Shown one piece after another: positions 36,487 through 44,541 of a DNA stretch of 64,000 nt; position 1 is the stretch's first letter; every line of letters begins with the position of its first letter. A program made the position numbers and the translations under genes. Source of the stretch: an uncultured Burkholderiales bacterium. GTDB lineage: Bacteria; Pseudomonadota; Gammaproteobacteria; Burkholderiales; Burkholderiaceae_C. The notes beneath the pieces were generated by a model. That model had not been told where the DNA came from, did not search any database, and saw nothing but the letters and a program-made list of their open reading frames with translations. Location of the stretch: NCBI GenBank assembly GCA_903844385.1, contig CAIMTJ010000042.1, positions 1 through 64,000 on the forward strand. The letters run 5' to 3'.

Positions 36487-37455
36487 ATGCTTAATTTACT
36501 TCTCTTATTGACCTTGCCCGAAACGGTGAGACTGCAGTACTACAACGGCCTTAAATCTCGATTTCCCAAGCTCAACATCAACATCGTGGATCACCACAGC
36601 AAGGTGAGCCCCTTTATTGAACAAGCCGATGTGCTGGTGACCTTTGGCCCGATGATGGCGGAGTCTGTGTTGGAGCAAGCCAGCCATCTGAAGTGGATTC
36701 AAGCGCTGGGATCAGGCGTGGACGGCATCACCAACCGAGCCTCACTCAAGGAGCATGTGATTGTCACCAATATGCATGGCATTCATGGCGCCCCAGTTTC
36801 TGAAGCGGCGCTCATGATGATGATGGGACAAGCCAGACACATGAAGGAGATGGTCAAAAATCAACTTCAAGGATCTTGGGTACGCAAAGCCCCGGTGAGC
36901 CTCTTGAAGGGTAAGACCGTCACCATTTACGGTGTGGGCGTCATCTCTTGTGAGCTCGCTCCCAAATGCAAAGCATTGGGCATGCGGGTCCTGGGCATCA
37001 GCAGCGCCATGCGACAAGTTGACGGGTTTGACGAAATTCACACCCGAGTGCATTGTGAGCGAGCGATCAAAGAGGCCGACTTCTTGGTGCTTTTGACGCC
37101 TTACTCAGATGAGACCCACCACATCATCAATGCCCAGACGTTTGGGCTCATGAAAAAAAGCTGCCATTTGATCAACTTGGCTCGAGGTGGTGTGGTCAAC
37201 GAAGACGACTTATTGGTCGCTTTGAACAGCGGCCAAATTGCCGGAGCAGCCCTGGACGTCTTTGCCCAAGAGCCGCTCCCGCCGAGCCACCCTTTGTGGA
37301 GCCAAGACAGTGTCACCATCACTCCTCACATGGGTGGTTTTTATGACGCCTATGTGGATGAGGCCTTGCCCGTGATCGAAGAGAATTTAAAGCAATTCAT
37401 GGCTGGCAATTTCAGCGACATGATCAATATCGTTAAAACAGAAAGTCAAGCATGA
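36487..37455 (+). CDS. D-2-hydroxyacid dehydrogenase family protein
   Basis: This is an NAD(P)-dependent oxidoreductase that interconverts 2-oxo and D-2-hydroxy acids. The catalytic residues are visible: Arg in LINLARGGVVNEDDL, Glu in FAQEPLPPSHPLW and His in ITPHMGG. The nucleotide-binding motif is slightly altered, reading YGVGVISCELA where GxGxxG is usual. The protein is 322 residues. It overlaps the following gene by four bases (ATGA) and follows the ThDP-enzyme gene by 51 bases, so all three should be co-expressed. Confidence 0.9.
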   Translation: MLNLLLLLTLPETVRLQYYNGLKSRFPKLNINIVDHHSKVSPFIEQADVLVTFGPMMAESVLEQASHLKWIQALGSGVDGITNRASLKEHVIVTNMHGIHGAPVSEAALMMMMGQARHMKEMVKNQLQGSWVRKAPVSLLKGKTVTIYGVGVISCELAPKCKALGMRVLGISSAMRQVDGFDEIHTRVHCERAIKEADFLVLLTPYSDETHHIINAQTFGLMKKSCHLINLARGGVVNEDDLLVALNSGQIAGAALDVFAQEPLPPSHPLWSQDSVTITPHMGGFYDAYVDEALPVIEENLKQFMAGNFSDMINIVKTESQA

Positions 37456-38651
37456 ACCCGCTAGAAGAACGAATCAATTCGCCCATCTCCAGCGCTGAGC
37501 TCGAGCGCCGCTGGCGTGCGGTGCGTGCGGCCATGGCCGAGCACCACATCGACGTCTTGTTGATGCAGTCCAACAACGATTTCATGGGCGGCTACGTCAA
37601 GTATTTCACCGATATCCCCGCCACCAATGGCTACCCCGTGACGGTTGTCTTTCCTGCCGATGATCGCATGAGCGTGGTCGGCCAAGGACCCTTTAACAGC
37701 GTGACACAATTCGCTGCTGAAGGTGACTTACTGCGCCGTGGCGTGGCTCGCTTCATGGCCACACCCAGTTATGCGGCAGCACACTACACCGCGGGCTATG
37801 ATGCGGAACTTGCGCAAAAGGCTTTGGAGAAATATGCCCACGGCACCATTGGCTTACTGGGCACTGCGGCCATGTCTTTTGCGTTGGTGGACACACTCAA
37901 GAAGGGCAAGTTATCGAGCGCAACATTTGTTGACGTCTCCGAAATGGTCGACTTGATCAAATGCGTCAAAAGCGAGGAAGAGATTTCATTCATGCGCCGC
38001 GTCGCCCACATGCAAGACAGCGCCATGCAAGCGGTTTTTGCTGGCATCAAGCCCGGCATGCGTGACTTGGAGGTGGCGGCCATCGCTGAGCAAGTGGGCC
38101 ACAGCTTTGGCAGCGAACAAGGACTGTTTCTGTGCGCCTCTAGCCCTCTAGGGGTGCCCCCGGTATTTGCCAACCGTCATCAACAAAACCGCATCATCCA
38201 TGAAGGTGATCAGTTCACCCTTTTGATTGAGAACAATGGTGTGGGAGGCTTTTATTGTGAACTTGGCCGCACTTGTGTGCTCGGTCAAGCCTCTGCAGAA
38301 ATGCTTGACGAGTACGCCTTTGTGATCGAGGCGCAAAATTTCACCGCCAGCTTGCTGCGCCCAGGCGCTTCATGCTCTGACATCTGGCATGAGTACAACC
38401 AGTACATGCGAGAGCATGGCCGTCCCGAGGAGAAACGCCTTCACTGCCATGGACAAGGCTACGATATGGTGGAGCGCCCGCTCGTGAGATTTGATGAGAC
38501 CATGAAAATCGCCCAGAACATGGTGCTCTCCGCCCACCCGACCTACACCACAGCGCGAACCTTCAGTTGGTCGTGCGACAACTTCTTGGTCGGTGAGCAA
38601 GACGCGTCAGAGCGTTTGCACGCCTTTCCACAAAAAATCTTTGAACTCTAA
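37452..38651 (+). CDS. M24 (pita-bread fold) protein with altered metal-site residues
   Basis: The 399-residue protein has the two-domain layout of creatinase/Xaa-Pro peptidases. The C-terminal pita-bread domain is recognisable from GMRDLEVAAIAEQV and HCHGQGYDMVERPLV. In metal-dependent members two aspartates bind the metals. Here the matching segments read LLIENNGVGGFYCELGRT, with Glu or Asn at those places. As in creatinase, it may be a metal-free hydrolase acting on a small C-N substrate rather than a peptidase. The start overlaps the dehydrogenase gene by four bases. Confidence 0.82.
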   Translation: MNPLEERINSPISSAELERRWRAVRAAMAEHHIDVLLMQSNNDFMGGYVKYFTDIPATNGYPVTVVFPADDRMSVVGQGPFNSVTQFAAEGDLLRRGVARFMATPSYAAAHYTAGYDAELAQKALEKYAHGTIGLLGTAAMSFALVDTLKKGKLSSATFVDVSEMVDLIKCVKSEEEISFMRRVAHMQDSAMQAVFAGIKPGMRDLEVAAIAEQVGHSFGSEQGLFLCASSPLGVPPVFANRHQQNRIIHEGDQFTLLIENNGVGGFYCELGRTCVLGQASAEMLDEYAFVIEAQNFTASLLRPGASCSDIWHEYNQYMREHGRPEEKRLHCHGQGYDMVERPLVRFDETMKIAQNMVLSAHPTYTTARTFSWSCDNFLVGEQDASERLHAFPQKIFEL

Positions 38652-38762
38652 AGGTCCCACCGGTTAACCCCCAACCGAGCCCAAGAAAGCGAGAAATGCG
38701 GGCCCGTGAAAAGTAAGACTCACACCCGTCGACCCTAAACATCGGGGCTCAGAGGACCCACG

Positions 38763-40736
38763 TCAAACTGGTGTGCGTCTTGAGCGAAGCGCCAATCCCA
38801 ACCAAATGAGCAAGAGGAGCGTGGGAATGAGGCCAATATTGACCACCTTGACCCAAAACTGAAGCGCTTCACTCTCCAAGCGCAGGTTTTTGCGCAATCC
38901 ACGCAATTCCAGTCGGGCTGCACTCTCTTTTTTGCGGAATTCATCAATTTGTGCTTGTTGCTCCTTGGATAAGATGGCCGCACTCTCGCCCGGTCCTTTT
39001 TCTTTTTGCAAGACCTTCAAGGACTCTTGGGTCTTTTGCAAATTGTCCTCAAGCTCTTTGATCTTACCCACATAGGCTTGCTGCGCCACCATCTCCATGT
39101 CGTGGATCACGGTGAGGGGGCGAGAAGAACTTTGACGGGTTCGCAGCGACACAAGGGCAGCATCTCCGGCATACTGATCCACCAAGGCCTGTAAAAACCC
39201 CAAGTTGCCGTTGCTGGGGTAAACAATTTTTTGTCCGAAAATTTCTTGAATTTCAACGGCAGCCTCATTGCTGATGAAATCCGCGTCCGCGATCAACACC
39301 ACCGAGTTGGCGGCACTGGTTTGAGCCAAGTGAGCAGGCTCAGCAGGAACAACGGACTTGTCCTGCGCCGTCTCAGGCTTGGCCAAGGCCCCATCCCTTG
39401 GGGCTTTGGCAGCGGTGGGGGCCGACTTGGCCGCGTCCGGTTTGGCCACAACCTTGCCGTCCTTGCTCACTTTGTCCTTGTCCTTGGGGTCAACCGGCAA
39501 GAGCGGTGCACCCTCTGGATATGCCGTTTTGAATTGCCCCTCAACGCGAACCGCCACCGGCAGTTCAACACCCGAGGCCTTGAAAGCGCCCAGGGCCTTG
39601 GCACCGCGATCCATCAATTGAGACGAGGCAACAAGAGCAGAGTTTTTAGAGCTGTGAATGAGCACCTCATGCTTGAGGCCCGGGGCCGCCTCCAAGGTAA
39701 AACTGCCCGCAAAGGGAAACAAGGTCGCACCGAGTTTGGCGGTGGCAATATCGTTTTGGTTATAGGCTTGGTCATTGAATGACAACAATGTGGGAAGACC
39801 TTGAACGCCTGATCCCGACATGAATTGCAAGTCAGACACCACCTTGGTGGTGTCCAAGCTCACTCCCCAGCCCTTCATCAGACGCTCCAAATTGGAATTG
39901 GTGCCCCCTGGCTGCATACCGCCTTGACCAGGGATCAAGTCAAAATAGGCATAGGGATCGAGCATGGCGATGAGTTTGCCGCCTCGCATGACGAATTGGT
40001 CCAAGGCGTATTGCGTTGGCTCACTGATGTCTTTGGGGTGCAAGACCAGAAGAATTTTGATAGCGGGATCAATCTCTTTGGCGTCAATCGCGACGTTGAC
40101 AACTTTGTAGTCACGCTCGAGCTCGCTCACAAACACTTGCTTTTGCGAGGGCGGGATGCCCATCATGGGCATGCCCCTGGAGCCAAAAACAGGCTCGGAG
40201 CTCAAAATACCCACCTGCGTTTTGTCACCCTCTTTGGTGCGAGAGATGGCGCGCACAATGTCGTACTCCAAAAGCCTTTCGCGCTCCATGGTAATGGCTG
40301 GGATGACCGACTTGTGCTCACCGCGTGAAGCCACCAAGCCCAAATAGAAATGGTCTCCATTTTGAAGGGCTTGAGAGCCAATACCATCGGCCGTGGCAGC
40401 GTCCTCGACGGGTGTATCGGGTTGAGGGTCGTCGTTTTCGATGATCAGTTTGCCCGCACTTGCAGACTTGAACTCGGCCAACAAATCTTCCACTCGGGAA
40501 GCAAAGCCTTTGAGGGCCAAGGGCATGTTCTCATCGCTTTTGGAAAAATAAAACTTGATTTTGACTGGTTCATCCAGATTTTTAAGAATCTCTCGAGTGC
40601 CAGGCGACAAGGTATAGACCTGGTCCTGCGTCAAATCCAAGTGAGAGTAGACGTAAGCGCTCCCCCAATTGAGGGCCACCACCGCCAACAAGGCGAGGAC
40701 AATAGCGATGTAAATATTTTTGATCGGTTTAAACAT
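38763..40736 (-). CDS. GldG-like ABC auxiliary membrane protein
   Basis: The 657-residue protein has one N-terminal membrane helix (IYIAIVLALLAVVALNWG), a large extracytoplasmic region beginning with the GldG/DUF7088-like segment YTLSPGTREILKNLDEPVKIKFYFS, a Lys/Ala-rich low-complexity linker (about 415-465), a coiled coil (about 545-625; KIKELEDNLQKTQESLKVLQ) and a C-terminal helix with a basic end. It is the last gene of an operon with a permease and an ATPase. In Bacteroidetes such proteins belong to the gliding machinery, but homologues in Proteobacteria have an unknown exporter role. Confidence 0.85.
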   Translation of the reverse strand: MFKPIKNIYIAIVLALLAVVALNWGSAYVYSHLDLTQDQVYTLSPGTREILKNLDEPVKIKFYFSKSDENMPLALKGFASRVEDLLAEFKSASAGKLIIENDDPQPDTPVEDAATADGIGSQALQNGDHFYLGLVASRGEHKSVIPAITMERERLLEYDIVRAISRTKEGDKTQVGILSSEPVFGSRGMPMMGIPPSQKQVFVSELERDYKVVNVAIDAKEIDPAIKILLVLHPKDISEPTQYALDQFVMRGGKLIAMLDPYAYFDLIPGQGGMQPGGTNSNLERLMKGWGVSLDTTKVVSDLQFMSGSGVQGLPTLLSFNDQAYNQNDIATAKLGATLFPFAGSFTLEAAPGLKHEVLIHSSKNSALVASSQLMDRGAKALGAFKASGVELPVAVRVEGQFKTAYPEGAPLLPVDPKDKDKVSKDGKVVAKPDAAKSAPTAAKAPRDGALAKPETAQDKSVVPAEPAHLAQTSAANSVVLIADADFISNEAAVEIQEIFGQKIVYPSNGNLGFLQALVDQYAGDAALVSLRTRQSSSRPLTVIHDMEMVAQQAYVGKIKELEDNLQKTQESLKVLQKEKGPGESAAILSKEQQAQIDEFRKKESAARLELRGLRKNLRLESEALQFWVKVVNIGLIPTLLLLIWLGLALRSRRTPV

Positions 40737-40745
40737 TGTGGAACC

Positions 40746-41489
40746 TCAACGCGCACGCACTTGACGAACGACCAAACTGGTGATGAATAAATAAAAAGCG
40801 GCGGTGGAGACAAAGTAAACAATGTCTCGGGTGTCCAAAACGCCACGCTGAAAGCTGTCGAAATGGGATAAATAGGAGAAATTGGCGACTCTCTCAATGC
40901 TCTCTGGGGTGAGCCAGCGACTGAGTAAATTGGTGATGGGTGCAAATCCCAAGAGCGTGGTGCCCAAGCACAACATCACGGAAAATATAAAAGCGATCAC
41001 TTGATTGCGAGTCATCGACGAGGCCAAGCATGACACCGCCAAATAGGTACCCGCCAACAAAAAGCATCCAACATAACCCGAGACAATGACGCCGTTGTCA
41101 GGATCTCCCAACCAATTGACCGTCACGATCATGGGGAAACTCAGAGAAATGGCCACCATGAGAAAAATCCATGAGGCCAAGAATTTCCCAATGATGGCCT
41201 GCCACACCGTGACCGGCAAGGTCAAGAGCAGCTCAATCGTGCCCAAGCGACGCTCCTCAGACCACAGTCGCATGCCAACGGCGGGGACCAAAAAAATCAA
41301 TAACCACGGCATCCAATTGAAAAAAGAGGACAACGAGGCTTCATTCATGTTGAAAAATCCACCCAGGGTGAAGGTGAAGATACCCGACAAGATCAAATAA
41401 GCGATCAAAAACACAAAGGCCAACGGAGACCCCAGATAGACTTGCAATTCACGCTTGGTGATCGCGAGGGTGGTGTTGAAGTAACTCAT
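40746..41489 (-). CDS. ABC transporter permease, GldF/ABC-2 type
   Basis: The 247-residue inner-membrane protein has six predicted helices. Its ABC-2-like sequence includes ITKRELQVYLGSPLAFVFLIAYLILSG and LWSEERRLGTIELLLTLPVT, the latter being the conserved coupling helix seen in GldF and NosY relatives. It overlaps the ATPase gene by four bases and precedes the GldG-like gene by nine. The three make a complete export-type ABC system of unknown substrate. Confidence 0.9.
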   Translation of the reverse strand: MSYFNTTLAITKRELQVYLGSPLAFVFLIAYLILSGIFTFTLGGFFNMNEASLSSFFNWMPWLLIFLVPAVGMRLWSEERRLGTIELLLTLPVTVWQAIIGKFLASWIFLMVAISLSFPMIVTVNWLGDPDNGVIVSGYVGCFLLAGTYLAVSCLASSMTRNQVIAFIFSVMLCLGTTLLGFAPITNLLSRWLTPESIERVANFSYLSHFDSFQRGVLDTRDIVYFVSTAAFYLFITSLVVRQVRAR

Positions 41490-42256
41490 GCGTGGGTCTC
41501 CAAATTCGATGTATCGCTAGGCGCAGCCGTGGGGTGGGGAGTATCCGCCAAGGTGACCAAGCGAAAGAAATCATCCATGCGTCCACTTGGGGTTCTGGCC
41601 TTGAACTCTCGGGGTGTGCCATTGGCCACAATGACCCCTGCATTGATGACAATGGCACGAGAGCAAACGGCCTCCACCTCTTCCAAGACGTGTGTCGAAA
41701 ACACGATGGCTTTGGAGCGCCCCATGTGAGTAATCAATTCCCGAATCTCAAACTTTTGATTGGGATCGAGCCCATCGGTGGGCTCATCCAAGACCAGGAC
41801 TTGAGGGTCATGAATCAAAGCTTGCGCCAAACCGGTTCGCTGTCTAAAGCCCTTGGACAAGGTATCGATGGCTTGGTGCCAAACACGGTCCAAGTGACAT
41901 TCCTCACAAACCCGCTCCAAAGCTTGGCGTTGTGCTGCACCGCGTAAACCACGTATTTCGGCGATGAACTTCAAGAAGTTTCCCACGGTCATTTCTTCAT
42001 AGAGAGCGGCAGACTCGGGCAAATAGCCGATGGTTTCTTTGGCCTGCAATGCATGGGTCGAGAGATCAAAACCGCAAACTTCCACTCGGCCCGCAGTGGG
42101 CTCCAAAAAGCCCGTGATGATGCGCATGGTGGTGGATTTGCCAGCGCCATTGGGGCCTAAAAAGCCCAACACCTCACCAGGAGCGACCTCAAATGAGACG
42201 TCGCTCAAGACTTGTTTGTTGCCAAACGTTTTGAATAAATTGTCAACTTTGATCAT
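41486..42256 (-). CDS. ABC transporter ATP-binding protein, GldA/CcmA-like
   Basis: A 256-residue ATPase with Walker A GPNGAGKSTTMRII, signature LSKGFRQRTGLAQAL, Walker B VLVLDEPTDGLDPNQ and the switch histidine in VFSTHVLEEVEA. The LSKGFRQR signature variant is typical of the GldA/NodI group. It is the first gene of the three-gene operon, with a four-base overlap to the permease. Confidence 0.92.
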   Translation of the reverse strand: MIKVDNLFKTFGNKQVLSDVSFEVAPGEVLGFLGPNGAGKSTTMRIITGFLEPTAGRVEVCGFDLSTHALQAKETIGYLPESAALYEEMTVGNFLKFIAEIRGLRGAAQRQALERVCEECHLDRVWHQAIDTLSKGFRQRTGLAQALIHDPQVLVLDEPTDGLDPNQKFEIRELITHMGRSKAIVFSTHVLEEVEAVCSRAIVINAGVIVANGTPREFKARTPSGRMDDFFRLVTLADTPHPTAAPSDTSNLETHA

Positions 42257-42699
42257 AGGAGTGTCCTTAGGCGAGTCTTTTTGCTGCGCCCATTGAAGAA
42301 AATATCAATTTTGGGTTGAAATTGAGGATGGAGTTGAAAATTTCAAGAGGCGAGTCTAGTCCAATTTGAATCGACTTGGGCCCCGCCCTGGGTGAGCCAA
42401 GAACTCTTAGCGCAACGTTGTCGCGCTTTGAAATTGACAGTCCCTTTGTTTTTTGATTTGCGCGAATGTTAGCGTAATTTCTGAGCACATGGCGCGATAC
42501 TGGCGCAAATGAGGGTAAAAACTAATCCTCCATGGCCAGCTGCAGGGGCTTGAGGGGCTTGAGGGGTTTGAGGGGGCCTGAGCACCCAAAGCCGCCTAAA
42601 GTGCCGCGGGCACCTCTATGCTTGAGACTCTGGAGCAAGAGCCAAGGGACGCCTGCGATTTGATTCGATAAAAAATCGCACAACGCAACACCAGTGCGC
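42257..42699. other. Intergenic region with a 9-bp tandem repeat
   Basis: No gene is supported in these 443 bases. At 42545-42581 there are four tandem copies of a G-rich 9-10-mer (GGGGCTTGA twice, then GGGGTTTGA and GGGGGCCTGA). The part next to 42256 is AT-rich and should contain the promoter of the ABC operon. Confidence 0.6.
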
Positions 42700-43479
42700 T
42701 CAAAGCAGCCCCGCATAAGAGCCACCATCGAGCTGGAGGTTCTGGCCAGAAATAAATCCCGCTTGCGCCGAACATAAAAAAGCACAGGCATCGGCAAATT
42801 CACCAGGGGTACCAAACCGTTTGGCCGCCACTGTTTGTACGATCTCTTCACGCGCAGCCTCGTAGCTGATACTCTTATTTTTAGCAATGCGCTGGGCCAT
42901 GAAATCTTGCCTTGGCGTATCGATGCGCTCGGGCAGCAAATTATTGATGGTCACGTTGTCGGCCACTGCCTCTTGTGACACCGATTTACAAAATGCAGTG
43001 AGCCCCGTGCGTGCTGTGGTTGACAGCGCCATGTGCGAGCGTGGACTCTTGACCATGGCCGAAGTGATGTTGACGATTCGTCCAAAACGCCTCTCGCGCA
43101 TCCCTGGCAAAAAACCTCGTATGAGCAAAATGGGAGCAAGCATATTGCCCTCGAGTGCAGACAACCAGGCTGCATGATCCCAGTCTTTGAGCACACCCGG
43201 AGGTGGACCCGCATTGTTGTTGACCAAAATATCGAGTGGCTCGCAGACTTGAAACAAGTGCGCTCGACCGTCGTCATGCGTGATATCGGCCACCACAGTT
43301 TTTACGCTCACGCCAGTGCTTTTCAAAATGTGGGCATGAGCCACATCGAGTCTGCCTTGGTCTCTGCCGTTGATGTAGACCAGCGCCCCTTCCCGGGCCA
43401 AAGCGAGCGCACAAGCCATCCCCAAACCCTGGGAAGAAGCACACACCAACGCTCGGCGACCCTTGATTGCCAAATCCAT
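42700..43479 (-). CDS. SDR family protein lacking the usual YxxxK motif
   Basis: A Rossmann-fold short-chain dehydrogenase of 259 residues. The cofactor motif is ASSQGLGMACALALA, and NNNAGPPPG corresponds to the NNAG motif. Where the catalytic Tyr-x-x-x-Lys is expected the sequence reads MALSTTARTGLTAF, so Tyr is replaced by Ser and Lys by Arg. From memory, a sizeable SDR subgroup shares the LSTxARxGLT form, so this is likely a subfamily trait with different chemistry. The ATG at 43479 has AGAGGG upstream. It is the last gene of the operon that includes Bug, DUF3500 and the flavin monooxygenase. Confidence 0.88.
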   Translation of the reverse strand: MDLAIKGRRALVCASSQGLGMACALALAREGALVYINGRDQGRLDVAHAHILKSTGVSVKTVVADITHDDGRAHLFQVCEPLDILVNNNAGPPPGVLKDWDHAAWLSALEGNMLAPILLIRGFLPGMRERRFGRIVNITSAMVKSPRSHMALSTTARTGLTAFCKSVSQEAVADNVTINNLLPERIDTPRQDFMAQRIAKNKSISYEAAREEIVQTVAAKRFGTPGEFADACAFLCSAQAGFISGQNLQLDGGSYAGLL

Positions 43480-43496
43480 ATCAATACCCTCTTGTT

Positions 43497-44489
43497 TTAT
43501 TTTTGAGTGACGATTTTGGCAGACTTGATCACGCCCGCCCATTGCCCACTCTCCAGAGCCATCATTTTGGTGAATTCTTGAGCACCATAAACCACCGGAT
43601 CAAAACTCATCTCTCGCATGCGCTTTTGATAAGCCCCATCTTTGGCCAAGAGGGCCAACTCATGCTCCCAAAAACCGATGACCTCAGGCGGTGTTTTGGC
43701 GGCAAAGAAAGCACCATACCAATTCATGATGTCCAAATTGCTCAGTCCACTCTCGCTCAAGGTGGGCAATTCAGGATAGGCCTCTAGTCGATTGGATTCC
43801 AAGGTCGCCAAAGCGCGCAGCTTACCCGCTTTTATGTGCTCCTTCACCGACTCCACTGATTGCACCAAAAATTGCACATCCCCTCCCAGCAAACCCATCA
43901 CCGCGGGCGCACTGCCTTGGTAGGGCACGTGAGTGAGCGTCACGCCAGCCTTGGCAAAAATGATCTCCGAGATCAAATGAAACGCGTGCCCCAAACCTGG
44001 AGAGCCATAAAAGTACTTGTCAGGATTTTTCTTGACCAGCGCAAAAAAATCAGACAAATTGGTGGCCGGCACTTTGGCATTGACCACAATCACAGCGGGA
44101 TTACGCCCCATGAGGGAAGCGGGCAGCAAGTCCTTGGCGGGGTCATAGGCGGGTTTGGGATCAAAATGCGGCGCAATGGTGATGGGCGTTGGCGGCGCAA
44201 ATAGCAAGGTGTAGCCGTCAGCGGGGGCTTTGACCACGTAGTTGGTTCCAATTTGTCCAGACGCACCGGGCATGTTCTCCACAGTGATGGATTGCCCCCA
44301 TTTTTGAGACAACATGAGGGCCACCAATCTGCCCACTGTGTCGGGCCCGCCAGTGGCGGGAAACGGCACGATCATGCGAATGTTGCGAGTGGGGTATTTG
44401 CTGCTTTGCGCCCACAGCGGGCCTGTCGTGAGGGCACCCATTCCGGTGGCCATCAACAAGGTTCTGCGATTGAAAGTCGGAAGTGACAT
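43497..44489 (-). CDS. Tripartite tricarboxylate transporter-type binding protein (Bug family)
   Basis: The third Bug protein of the window, 330 residues. The N-terminus NRRTLLMATGMGALTTGPLWAQS has a twin-arginine pair and could be a Tat or Sec signal. Mature signatures are RNIRMIVPFPATGGPDTVGRLVA, VENMPGASGQIGTNYVVKAPADGYT and VPYQGSAPAVMGLLGG. It lies in an operon with oxygenase-type genes, so it probably delivers or senses the compound degraded by them. It is 17 bases before the SDR gene. Confidence 0.9.
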   Translation of the reverse strand: MSLPTFNRRTLLMATGMGALTTGPLWAQSSKYPTRNIRMIVPFPATGGPDTVGRLVALMLSQKWGQSITVENMPGASGQIGTNYVVKAPADGYTLLFAPPTPITIAPHFDPKPAYDPAKDLLPASLMGRNPAVIVVNAKVPATNLSDFFALVKKNPDKYFYGSPGLGHAFHLISEIIFAKAGVTLTHVPYQGSAPAVMGLLGGDVQFLVQSVESVKEHIKAGKLRALATLESNRLEAYPELPTLSESGLSNLDIMNWYGAFFAAKTPPEVIGFWEHELALLAKDGAYQKRMREMSFDPVVYGAQEFTKMMALESGQWAGVIKSAKIVTQK

Positions 44490-44541
44490 GGTCTAACCCT
44501 TTGCAATGGTTGAAAAAATGAGAAAAAGCTTGGCTGCGCCG

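Noticed and set aside
42522-42887. A 121-residue minus ORF overlapping the end of the SDR gene
   Set aside because: Most of it is the SDR gene in another frame and the rest covers the tandem repeat; no family features.
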